Below, one piece after another: positions 46,725 to 54,685 of a stretch of 64,000 bases of DNA. The position numbers and the translations under genes are program-made. This stretch comes from a bacterium (GTDB lineage: Bacteria; Electryoneota; Electryoneia; Electryoneales; Electryoneaceae), in contig JANQEY010000145.1 of NCBI GenBank assembly GCA_028278125.1, positions 32,814 to 96,813 on the forward strand, in the 5' to 3' direction. The number at the start of each line of letters is the position of its first letter. The stretch's first letter is position 1. The notes below the pieces were generated by a model. The model saw nothing but the letters and a program-made list of their open reading frames with translations, was not told the origin of the DNA and made no database searches.

Positions 46725-49010
46725 ATGATTACAAGCCGTCAAATATTTAGCTATATCTTTAATAATGCGATTATTATTGCATTTTTTATACTTATCACAG
46801 AATCCAGAGCATCGATACTCCATATTCCGAGTGAATTTCCTTTAATTTCAGCCGCAATCGGTCAATCTGAAAGAGGTGATACAATCCTTATAGCTGAAGG
46901 GGATTATGAACAACCAGTATTTATCAACACCCACGGATTAACACTTGCAGGTGAATACTTATTTACAAGCGATACACTTTCAATCGCGGCAACAAAAATT
47001 TTTGGGTCATTCAATAACCGTCCCTTGACCATAATATTAGCAGAAGATGACACTGTTTCCGTAATTGGAATTACATTTCTTAATGGCTCTGGAGTGGGTG
47101 AGGGAGGTGGTGTTTATATTGAAGGTGCAACTATAAATATAAATCATAATGTGATTCGTGATAATTCTGCTGATGCTACAGGCGGAGCGCAATTTTACAA
47201 TTGTTACGGAGTGATTAACTGTAATATAGTTAAAAATAATCAGGGTTTAGTGTGGGGAACTGGTGGATTATGTACTGATGGAGGAAATTATTTCATAAGT
47301 GGTAATCTATTTCAAGATAATTCTTCAGTAGGAGTCGCGGGAGGTTTAAATTTCTATAATGCGGGCGGTGTTCTTGAGAACAATATTTTTAATGATAATA
47401 ATGCACAACTTGTTGGAGGTGGAGCTAAAGTAAGTGGTAACGGTCGACGTGATATTTCTGATAACATTTTTATAAATAATACAAGTTATAAAGGCGGAGG
47501 ATTGTATTTAAGTACAATTGCTGACAGCATTATTATCAGGAACAACCTGTTTTATGGCAACCGAGCTGAAGTCGATGAAGTCAGCCAAGGGGGTGGGATA
47601 GGAATTGGGCAAGATTTTAGCAATAAATTAATTTATAATAATATGTTCAGGTATAATTCTGCCAACCATGATGGTGGAGCCATTCATACGGTCCAGAGCT
47701 TAACACTGTTCATGAATATTTTTAACGGAAACCAATCACAACGCGTTAGTGCTGTTGCAGTCCAAACCGGTAATGGTTCAGAACCAGTTGTTGAAGCTTA
47801 TCAGAATATATTCCAGAAAAACTTTCAGATGGTACTTCCTGATCCTGATCAATTCTACGTTGGAGCTGTTACATCATTTCAAAATACCCATCTAGAGCTA
47901 TATGAGAACGATTTTATTGAAAATCAATCTCCTGCAGCAGGATATTGTGATCATGCCTGGAACGAAGGTGATCTTGTTGTAGAAAACAACTACTGGGGAG
48001 ATCCTTCAGGTCCTTGCCATGAGGACCAGAATCCTGATGGATTGGGTGATACTGTTGATGTCAGGCTGGATATTTTACCATTTTCCGAAGAATTATTTAC
48101 AAATTTCCAGCCACCGGATTCATTCGAATTGATCGAACCTCTAGATGGTGCCACGAACTGGCAACTTCCGGTGCTGTTTACCTGGCAATCCACAACTGAT
48201 CCAAATCCTGAAGATGAAATCGAGTATACGCTGGAGCTGTCAACAGATGTCAATTTTGAAGAGATATTCTATTATTTTTGCGGTATTGATACGTTTAGAG
48301 AAGTTTGGGTTTCGAATTTTGAGAGTACGTACTGGTGGCGAGTCTGGGCACATGATGATAGATGGGGTGAACGAAAAACAGAACCAAGAGAAATATTTAT
48401 AACGAGTAACGACCTTATCCCCAGGCCATTCAACCTTGGACAACCGGAAAATGAATCAATTGTAGATCAAACTCCGGTATTATTCTCGTGGTATCCATCT
48501 ATAGACTATTCTTATCGCGATGAACTAACATATACTCTCGAATTCGAAAATGTGGATAATTTCAATGATCCGATTCATTTATCAGCAGGATCTGATACAT
48601 TTTTGATAATTGACGATATCGACTGGGAAAATAATTACCGCTGGCATGTTTTTGTTGAGGATCTCGCTGGACATCGTACATATTCAAACGAAATCAGGGA
48701 CTTTCACTTGACATCAATACCTGAGCATGATTCATCATCAATACCGTCAACATGGGAACTTAAAGAACCATACCCGAATCCCTTCAATCCTGTTGTCAGC
48801 ATTGTGGCAGGGGTACCATTTGCTTCAGAAATATCAGCGGAGATATACGATCTTTTAGGCAGAAAAGTTGAGGTTCTCTATTCTGGTAAAATCAACCCCG
48901 GTTACCACAGGTTACAATGGTGGGCGGACAACGCCTCCGGCATCTACTTGCTGCAAGTCAGATCAAATTCAGGATGGCACTCAACAAAAAAACTGCTATT
49001 GGTTAAATAA
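46725..49010 (+). CDS. Right-handed beta-helix secreted protein with T9SS domain
   Basis: 761 residues. Signal region (about 8-27), then IPSEFPLISAAIGQSERGDTILIAEGDY, the typical opening of parallel beta-helix (pectin-lyase-like) repeats. Coils continue to about 450 with Asn-rich turns (IRDNSADATGGAQFYNC, NVIRDNSA, FQDNSSVGVAGGLNFYNAGG, FNDNNAQLVGGGAKVSGN). Two FN3/Ig-like domains (about 465-660; LFTWQSTTDPNPEDEIEYTLEL and LFSWYPSIDYSYRDELTYTLEF) and a C-terminal T9SS domain with YPNPFNPVVSI, ending KKLLLVK. Exported and possibly carbohydrate-binding or -degrading, but no catalytic site is evident. Its AT-rich codon use matches the small gene before it. Confidence 0.9.
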   Translation: MITSRQIFSYIFNNAIIIAFFILITESRASILHIPSEFPLISAAIGQSERGDTILIAEGDYEQPVFINTHGLTLAGEYLFTSDTLSIAATKIFGSFNNRPLTIILAEDDTVSVIGITFLNGSGVGEGGGVYIEGATININHNVIRDNSADATGGAQFYNCYGVINCNIVKNNQGLVWGTGGLCTDGGNYFISGNLFQDNSSVGVAGGLNFYNAGGVLENNIFNDNNAQLVGGGAKVSGNGRRDISDNIFINNTSYKGGGLYLSTIADSIIIRNNLFYGNRAEVDEVSQGGGIGIGQDFSNKLIYNNMFRYNSANHDGGAIHTVQSLTLFMNIFNGNQSQRVSAVAVQTGNGSEPVVEAYQNIFQKNFQMVLPDPDQFYVGAVTSFQNTHLELYENDFIENQSPAAGYCDHAWNEGDLVVENNYWGDPSGPCHEDQNPDGLGDTVDVRLDILPFSEELFTNFQPPDSFELIEPLDGATNWQLPVLFTWQSTTDPNPEDEIEYTLELSTDVNFEEIFYYFCGIDTFREVWVSNFESTYWWRVWAHDDRWGERKTEPREIFITSNDLIPRPFNLGQPENESIVDQTPVLFSWYPSIDYSYRDELTYTLEFENVDNFNDPIHLSAGSDTFLIIDDIDWENNYRWHVFVEDLAGHRTYSNEIRDFHLTSIPEHDSSSIPSTWELKEPYPNPFNPVVSIVAGVPFASEISAEIYDLLGRKVEVLYSGKINPGYHRLQWWADNASGIYLLQVRSNSGWHSTKKLLLVK

Positions 49011-49030
49011 AAACTAGATCCAGCCAAATA

Positions 49031-49735
49031 CTATTTCAATAGCTTTCCAATTCTCCCCAATCGCAATCGACTGAGTAGCGGAACATTTTCGCTTTTATCC
49101 CATGACATTGATACGATCCGAGCGGTGCCTATGACATTCGTTTCTGGAACAGGCCCGAAAAAGCGACTATCAGCGGACATATCACGGTTATCACCCATCA
49201 GGAAAATATATCCTTCCGGTACTTCATAAGGTCCCCAGTTATCACGATTTCCAAGGGAGGGATGAATTCCCATTGTTCTTGATCTTGGTGAATAGGTAAA
49301 CTGATCGACATGCTGTTCAAATACAGAAGAGGGGAATAAGTCACCATCTACATACAGCTTTTTGTTTTTGATGAGAACTGTCTGTCCTCCAACAGCTACC
49401 ACCCTTTTGACGTAGGGAACATGTTCGTCCATCGGTGTTCTGACAACTACGATATCGTTCTTTTTTACATCGCGGATACCCGGGAGTTTTACCGCAGGAA
49501 TTGGAAAACCGATATTTGTCCAGGGAATACCAATCCAGTCCGGGGTACGTGGGCCGGTGGTTAATTTATCAGCAAAAAGGAAATCACCGGCTAGAATTGT
49601 TCCTTCCATGGAGCCTGTGGGTACATGATAGGCCTGTACCAGTCCCACCTGGATTACCAGCACCATCCCGACAATTATTGCCAGCTCTTTGGAAAAAGCG
49701 AGGATTTTTTTAATGAATTTTTTCTGTTTAGTCAT
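49031..49735 (-). CDS. lepB: Signal peptidase I
   Basis: About 234 residues from ATG 49735; 18 extra in-frame residues upstream lack a plausible start context. One transmembrane helix (ELAIIVGMVLVIQVGLVQAY) is followed by the catalytic Ser in VPTGSMEGTI and the catalytic Lys in YVKRVVAVGG, then PEGYIFLMGDNRDMSADSRFFGPV. This is the standard serine-lysine dyad type I enzyme that cleaves Sec signal peptides at the outer face of the inner membrane. It converges with the beta-helix gene 20 bases away. Confidence 0.95.
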   Translation of the reverse strand: MTKQKKFIKKILAFSKELAIIVGMVLVIQVGLVQAYHVPTGSMEGTILAGDFLFADKLTTGPRTPDWIGIPWTNIGFPIPAVKLPGIRDVKKNDIVVVRTPMDEHVPYVKRVVAVGGQTVLIKNKKLYVDGDLFPSSVFEQHVDQFTYSPRSRTMGIHPSLGNRDNWGPYEVPEGYIFLMGDNRDMSADSRFFGPVPETNVIGTARIVSMSWDKSENVPLLSRLRLGRIGKLLK

Positions 49736-49824
49736 TTTGCATCCAAACCAGTTCTGGGCTCCTGTACTTATTATTGGATACGAAGACAATTTCTTATAGT
49801 TCCCGTTGTAAAAAACGAAGCTAC

Positions 49825-50052
49825 TCAGAAAGTGTTAGCCGTGTCGTTGCTAGGAAGCGAAGCGACGAACCGGAACGCATTGTAGCTTGGTGGGTGTAGT
49901 TGCCCACCGACAGTGCAAAATTGCCTTTTTACGTCATTGCGAGCGTAGCGAGGCAATCTCAATCCTCTTCAAGGTTAAAATCTGAGATTGCTTCGTCGCT
50001 TCGCTTCCTCGCAACGACATAATGAGAAACCCGGGTTGCGCGCCAACCCGGG
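49825..50052. repeat. Dispersed repeat cluster between lepB and the redoxin gene
   Basis: Within the 357-base gap are GTGTCGTTGC...AAGCGAAGCGACGAA, GTAGCTTGGTGGGTGTAG-TTGCCCACC, TCATTGCGAGCGTAGCGAGG-CAATCTC (about 49933-49960), its inverted form GAGATTGCTTCGTCGCTTC-GCTTCCTCGC (about 49984-50012) and a 9-bp stem hairpin CCCGGGTTG/CAACCCGGG (50030-50038, 50044-50052). The last may also terminate the redoxin transcript, which stops at 50093. The inverted pair could fold into a long hairpin. Confidence 0.8.
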
Positions 50053-50092
50053 CCATAAAAACCTTCAATTTAAATTTGGCGCTAAATCTTAT

Positions 50093-50764
50093 TTAAATCG
50101 GCGGACGGAAAACGATGTCGCATCCAGTTACATCCGTTTCCGGGACAGGTATCTCTGTACCTGCCAGCAAAGCATCTACCGCATTGCGCAGGTAAGCTCC
50201 TTTTCCGTTACCATTTTTTCTCACATCATCGCTGACCGAACCATGATAAACAAGCTGTAAGTTTTGATCAAAAAGAAACACTTCCGGTGTTTTAACTGCC
50301 AGGAAGTTGCGGGCGATATCCGAGCTGGCATCAACGAGATAGGGGAATTTTATATCAAGCTCGATTGCCTGGATCTTCATGTTGTCGAAACTGTTAAGTG
50401 GATTTATCCCAGGATCGTTAGAGTTTAGAAAAACTACACCACCACCCTGCTCATTGAAATAATTACCCAGGTTTGCCAATTCCCTGTTCCAGTCCGTGGA
50501 TAACGAGCATGAATTGGAGGTAAAAACCACCAGAGTTCCTTTTTTACCCCTCACATCGTTTATCGAAAGCCATGAACCGTCAACATTCTTCATTTTAACA
50601 TCGGGCAACGGGGGCCTGTCACCGATTATCATCTTCGGCTGGACAATTTCCCGGAATTTAGGCTTATCCTTAGTCCCTGTTGACGAGCCTTCCCGCCGGC
50701 ACGATGTAAACAGTAACATCAGAGATACAACAATCATAAGTGATACCAGTTGCCTGTATTTCAT
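50093..50764 (-). CDS. Thioredoxin-fold (redoxin) lipoprotein
   Basis: 223 residues; signal peptide with lipobox LFTSCRR (Cys22). The fold matches redoxin/AhpC-TSA-like domains: PPLPDVKMKNVDGSWLSINDVRGKKGTLVVFTSNSCSLSTDW, then FLNSNDPGIN, LVDASSDIARNFLAVKTPEVFLFDQNLQLVYHG. The active-site region reads SNSCSLS, with one Cys. A second Cys near the C-terminus (VTGCDIVFR) is common in related periplasmic proteins. Likely a membrane-attached periplasmic thiol protein. It follows pyrC by 46 bases, so it may be read through from the pyr operon. Confidence 0.85.
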   Translation of the reverse strand: MKYRQLVSLMIVVSLMLLFTSCRREGSSTGTKDKPKFREIVQPKMIIGDRPPLPDVKMKNVDGSWLSINDVRGKKGTLVVFTSNSCSLSTDWNRELANLGNYFNEQGGGVVFLNSNDPGINPLNSFDNMKIQAIELDIKFPYLVDASSDIARNFLAVKTPEVFLFDQNLQLVYHGSVSDDVRKNGNGKGAYLRNAVDALLAGTEIPVPETDVTGCDIVFRPPI

Positions 50765-50810
50765 GAAAAACCTCTTTCGGTATCGATCATAGAATCACCC
50801 GGGAGATTAT

Positions 50811-52178
50811 TTACTCTTTCCATGCCTTTTTAGCTTCCGGGGAAACAATTATCCATCCACGATTGAGAATTCCGATCGGTTTTGCAGTCAATTCTTCCCC
50901 GGCAAACGATGTATTTTTCCCCTTGCTGAAGAAATTAGTCGGTTCAACAGTCCATTTACAGACAGGATCAATCATTGTCAAGTCAGCTACGCTTCCCTCC
51001 TGTATTGTTGCCGGTGGATGCCGCATTATGTTGCGCGGATTTACAGCCATCTTTTCCACCAGCTGAGGCCAGTCCATGATACCTGTATTGATCAGTTCCC
51101 TGACCACAACACCGACCGCGGTTTCCAACCCAACCACTCCAAAAGGCGCCCTGTTAAATTCTACCAGCTTATCTTCATGGGTATGCGGTGCATGATCTGT
51201 TGCTATACAGTCGATTGTTCCGTCTTTTAAACCTTCTATAACAGCCAACCGGTCCTGTTCTGTTCCCAGTGGAGGATTCATTTTGAAATTGGCATCGTAA
51301 CTGGTACACGCTTCATCATTCAGGGCAATATGGTGTGGTGTTGCTTCGCAGGTAACATTAACACCCTTCGCCTTCGCGTACCGGACATGCCTGACCGATT
51401 CTTCGCTGGAAATATGGCCAACATGAACTCGTCCACCTGTGAACTCAGCAAGAAGAATATCCCTTGCGACAATAATTGATTCCGCCAGTGACGGCCAGGG
51501 TGCCAGACCCAGCTGGGTACTGATTTCACCCTCACGCATTACTCCTTCACTGGATATTTCTTTGTCTTCAGAGTGTGTAGAAATTACCAGGTCATGCATT
51601 GAGGAGTATTCCAGTGCACGTCGCATAACTTCCGAACTAGTGACAGAATCCCCATCGTTGGATATCATTCTCACACCGGCGTGGTACAGGTCACTGATCT
51701 CGGACAGTTCACCGCCCTTGCGTCCCTTGGTAACAGCACCCACAGGATGGACACCCACCAGCGATCCCACTGCCATATCATATACCCAGCGGATAACACC
51801 AACGTTATCCAGTGGTGGGTCAGTATTCGGCATACATGCGACACCTGTAAATCCACCAGCTGCGGCCGCGGTTGTTCCGGTAAGGATAGTCTCTTTATCC
51901 TCTCTGCCGGGTTCCCTGAGATGGACATGCATGTCAAAAAATCCGGGCGCGATAATTTTGCCTTTCAAATCCAGGGTTTTATAATCACTCAAGGATGATT
52001 TATCGATTTTTCCGACCTGTTTAATTACTCCTCTTTCAACAAGGATATCCGTCTTTTCATCCATATTGAGAGCAGGATCTATAACTCGTGCATTCGTCAA
52101 TAGAACCAGGGATGTTTTAGTAACCAGCCAGCCCCTGTTTACCATCAGGTCAGCTGCTTCTTCAGATTTCCAACTCAT
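50811..52178 (-). CDS. pyrC: Dihydroorotase
   Basis: About 455 residues from ATG 52178, preceded by CAGGGGGTGAAA; a GTG six bases upstream lies inside that site. Zn ligands HVHLREPGREDKETI, the Lys-equivalent TATGR-type loops, and DHAPHTHEDK mark a class I dihydroorotase of the amidohydrolase superfamily. It closes carbamoyl-aspartate to dihydroorotate in pyrimidine synthesis. It overlaps the 3' end of pyrB by 17 bases, so translation is coupled. Regulated with the operon by the PyrR leader upstream. Confidence 0.94.
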   Translation of the reverse strand: MSWKSEEAADLMVNRGWLVTKTSLVLLTNARVIDPALNMDEKTDILVERGVIKQVGKIDKSSLSDYKTLDLKGKIIAPGFFDMHVHLREPGREDKETILTGTTAAAAGGFTGVACMPNTDPPLDNVGVIRWVYDMAVGSLVGVHPVGAVTKGRKGGELSEISDLYHAGVRMISNDGDSVTSSEVMRRALEYSSMHDLVISTHSEDKEISSEGVMREGEISTQLGLAPWPSLAESIIVARDILLAEFTGGRVHVGHISSEESVRHVRYAKAKGVNVTCEATPHHIALNDEACTSYDANFKMNPPLGTEQDRLAVIEGLKDGTIDCIATDHAPHTHEDKLVEFNRAPFGVVGLETAVGVVVRELINTGIMDWPQLVEKMAVNPRNIMRHPPATIQEGSVADLTMIDPVCKWTVEPTNFFSKGKNTSFAGEELTAKPIGILNRGWIIVSPEAKKAWKE

Positions 52179-53097
52179 TTTCACCCCCTGCTATTAAAAA
52201 TAGAACTGCCATTCGTACCGCCACTCCATTTGTTACCTGTTGCAGAATTACGCTCTGTTTTCCGTCCGCAACGTCCGAGTCAATTTCCACTCCCCGGTTC
52301 ATAGGACCAGGATGCATAATCACCAGGTCTTTTGGCGCTTTGTCCAGCCGTTCACGTGTTATTCCATATTCAGCGTGGTATTCACGAATTGACGGGAAAA
52401 GCCCGGCTTGTTGCCGTTCAAGCTGAATTCGCAGAATGTTAAGGCAATCCGAGTTTGCGACAGCTTCAGACAGGTCATGATATACCTTAACGCCCAGTTT
52501 TCCTAAATGTCGCGGGATCAGGGTAGGAGGTCCACAAACCGCTACCTGTGCACCCATTGCCGATAATCCATAGATATTTGATAGAGCTACACGACTATGC
52601 GCAATATCGCCAACCAGGGTAACCCTGAGGTCTTCAAAGGAACCGAAAACCTCCCGGATAGTCATCATGTCCAGCAGGGCCTGAGTTGGATGTTCATGCG
52701 CGCCATCTCCGGCGTTAATAACTTTCGAGGAACAATGATTTGCCAGTAATGTGGGTGCGCCCGGGAATGGATGGCGCATCACGACCATGTCGATTTTCAT
52801 CGCTTCGATATTTTTTACCGTATCAATCAGGGTTTCACCCTTTTTCACGGACGAGGTTGACGCTGAGAAGTTGACTACGTCAGCCGACAACCGTTTCTGC
52901 GCCAACTCAAAACTGATCCTGGTACGTGTAGAATTTTCGAAAAAGAGGTTCACCACGGTCACATGACGAAGCGTTGGAACCTTGGGAATCGGCCGTTCGA
53001 GAATTTCTTTAAAGGAAACAGCCGCATCGAGGATTGTCTGAATATCCTCCTTGCTGACTCCCTCAAGGCCTAGTAGGTGACGAGAAGCTATACCCAT
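52162..53097 (-). CDS. pyrB: Aspartate carbamoyltransferase catalytic chain
   Basis: 311 residues from ATG 53097, which has GAGGAGG upstream; longer in-frame extensions lie in pyrR. Carbamoyl-phosphate motif FFENSTRTRISFE, SASTSSVKKGETLIDT, HPTQALLD, and MHPGPMNRGVEID. Forms carbamoyl-aspartate. No pyrI regulatory chain is adjacent, consistent with the PyrR-regulated type. The start lies immediately after the pyrR stop. Confidence 0.96.
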   Translation of the reverse strand: MGIASRHLLGLEGVSKEDIQTILDAAVSFKEILERPIPKVPTLRHVTVVNLFFENSTRTRISFELAQKRLSADVVNFSASTSSVKKGETLIDTVKNIEAMKIDMVVMRHPFPGAPTLLANHCSSKVINAGDGAHEHPTQALLDMMTIREVFGSFEDLRVTLVGDIAHSRVALSNIYGLSAMGAQVAVCGPPTLIPRHLGKLGVKVYHDLSEAVANSDCLNILRIQLERQQAGLFPSIREYHAEYGITRERLDKAPKDLVIMHPGPMNRGVEIDSDVADGKQSVILQQVTNGVAVRMAVLFLIAGGENELEI

Positions 53098-53098
53098 T

Positions 53099-53662
<564 letters not shown>

Positions 53663-53694
53663 CTATAGATAGTTCTTTGTTTCCTGAAACGTAT

Positions 53695-53730
53695 AAAAAA
53701 ACGCGCTCAACTGATTTAAGTGAGCGCGTT
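53695..53730 (-). terminator. Attenuator (intrinsic terminator) in the pyr leader
   Basis: On the minus strand AACGCGCTCA (53730-53721) pairs perfectly with TGAGCGCGTT (53709-53700) around an 11-base loop, then seven T (53701-53695). It lies 42 bases before the pyrR start, downstream of any promoter for the operon, so it must act as an attenuator, not an ordinary terminator. Confidence 0.92.
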
Positions 53731-53841
53731 CTCGTTTATAACAGAGTATATAAAAACAACAAAATCAAGATCTCCAGGTGCTTTTTTACCCTGGTAATCC
53801 TGATCCAAAATTGTCTGTACCGTATTTTCTAATTTAAACAT
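53716..53841 (-). CDS. 41-residue pyr operon leader peptide
   Basis: Unlisted short ORF: ATG 53841-53839 through TAA 53718-53716 (41 residues; begins MFKLENTVQTILDQDYQ, ends INENALT). AGGGAG lies six bases before the ATG. The first AAAGGG of this site is the 3' arm of the PyrR hairpin. The stop codon sits in the loop of the attenuator, and codons 38-40 form its 5' arm. It should therefore be regulatory: a ribosome reaching the stop would cover the terminator arm. The peptide itself shows no recognised family. Confidence is for a translated control ORF, inferred from this spacing. Confidence 0.75.
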   Translation of the reverse strand: MFKLENTVQTILDQDYQGKKAPGDLDFVVFIYSVINENALT

Positions 53842-53849
53842 TCTCCACT

Positions 53850-53883
53850 CCCTTTCCCGCCTCTCCGGACAGGATTTAAAGGG
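53850..53883 (-). promoter_or_regulatory. PyrR-binding RNA hairpin in the pyr leader
   Basis: Minus-strand RNA: lower stem CCCUUU (53883-53878) with AAAGGG (53855-53850), internal AAAU bulge, upper stem CCUG with CGGG (one wobble) and loop UCCGGAGAGG. This fits the PyrR consensus core (UCCNGNGAGG in a loop, G before and C after) closely. Binding by PyrR with UMP would hold the AAAGGG part of the leader ORF ribosome site. Confidence 0.88.
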
Positions 53884-54031
53884 TTTCGTCGAAGATAAAG
53901 TATCTGGGTATATGAGGCAAGTACGATTTTAAATTGATTGTTCTGAGAACTCTCATTCGATAATTGGAGCCGGGATTTCTTGAAAAAGGGAAGAGTATTG
54001 TAGCGGTAATATTAACAGGTCTATTTGAATA

Positions 54032-54685
54032 TCAACCTTTATGTTGAAACATCAAATTCCAGGCGGAATTTGCATTTGCCCTGAGGTCGTCGATGGAACC
54101 GTCATTCTTAATTACTATATCTGATCGTTGAGCCTTTTCTTTGGGATCGATCTGGTTATTCCAGCGATCATTCATCTCTTCAACAGTTAATCCGGTTCGT
54201 TCAGCCGCGCGTTTAACCGCGGTATCTCTGTCAGATAAAACCGTAATTATCAGATCATAACGTTCACTGTCGTTCCATTCGAAGATCAAAGCCGCGTCTA
54301 CTACAGCAACCTTGTTATTATCGATAACTTCTCTTATGGAATTTTTCAGTTTTTCTTTGATAAATGGCCAGATTGCCTGGTCAAGGTCTTCCCTGCTTTT
54401 TACGTCACTGAATACGATCCGGCCCAGTTCTGCCCTGTTGAGGATTCCATCTCTAAAAATTCTGCTGCCATAGCGACTTTCTAACCAGGAACGGAACTGC
54501 TCAGATTCATCTACTACCTGTTTACCGAGTATATCACCTTCGATAATTTTTGCGCCCCTGTCTGCAAAGACTTTGGCAACGGTTGATTTCCCTGAACCAA
54601 TCCCCCCGGTTAGTGCAACTAAGGATGGTATTGATGTCCAATCGATTATTGGCACCCTGAATTGTGTCAGGATACTATTCTTCAT
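54032..54685 (-). CDS. coaE: Dephospho-CoA kinase
   Basis: 217 residues. P-loop LTGGIGSGKSTVAKVFADRGA, then EGDILGKQVVDES, and VDAALIFEWNDSERYDLIITV with the lid/CoA segments RTGLTVEEMNDRWNNQIDPKEKAQRSDIVIKNDG. Last step of coenzyme A synthesis. About 20 residues before the usual start (MKNSILTQFRVPIIDWTSIPS) are extra. It overlaps the TPR gene upstream by 11 bases. Downstream lies the pyr leader, so its transcript should end before or within 53884-54031; I see no strong terminator there. Confidence 0.94.
   Translation of the reverse strand: MKNSILTQFRVPIIDWTSIPSLVALTGGIGSGKSTVAKVFADRGAKIIEGDILGKQVVDESEQFRSWLESRYGSRIFRDGILNRAELGRIVFSDVKSREDLDQAIWPFIKEKLKNSIREVIDNNKVAVVDAALIFEWNDSERYDLIITVLSDRDTAVKRAAERTGLTVEEMNDRWNNQIDPKEKAQRSDIVIKNDGSIDDLRANANSAWNLMFQHKG

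Noticed and set aside
49933..50012. Insertion sequence ends from the inverted GCAATCTC repeats
   Set aside because: No transposase or target duplication visible; better viewed as small dispersed repeats.
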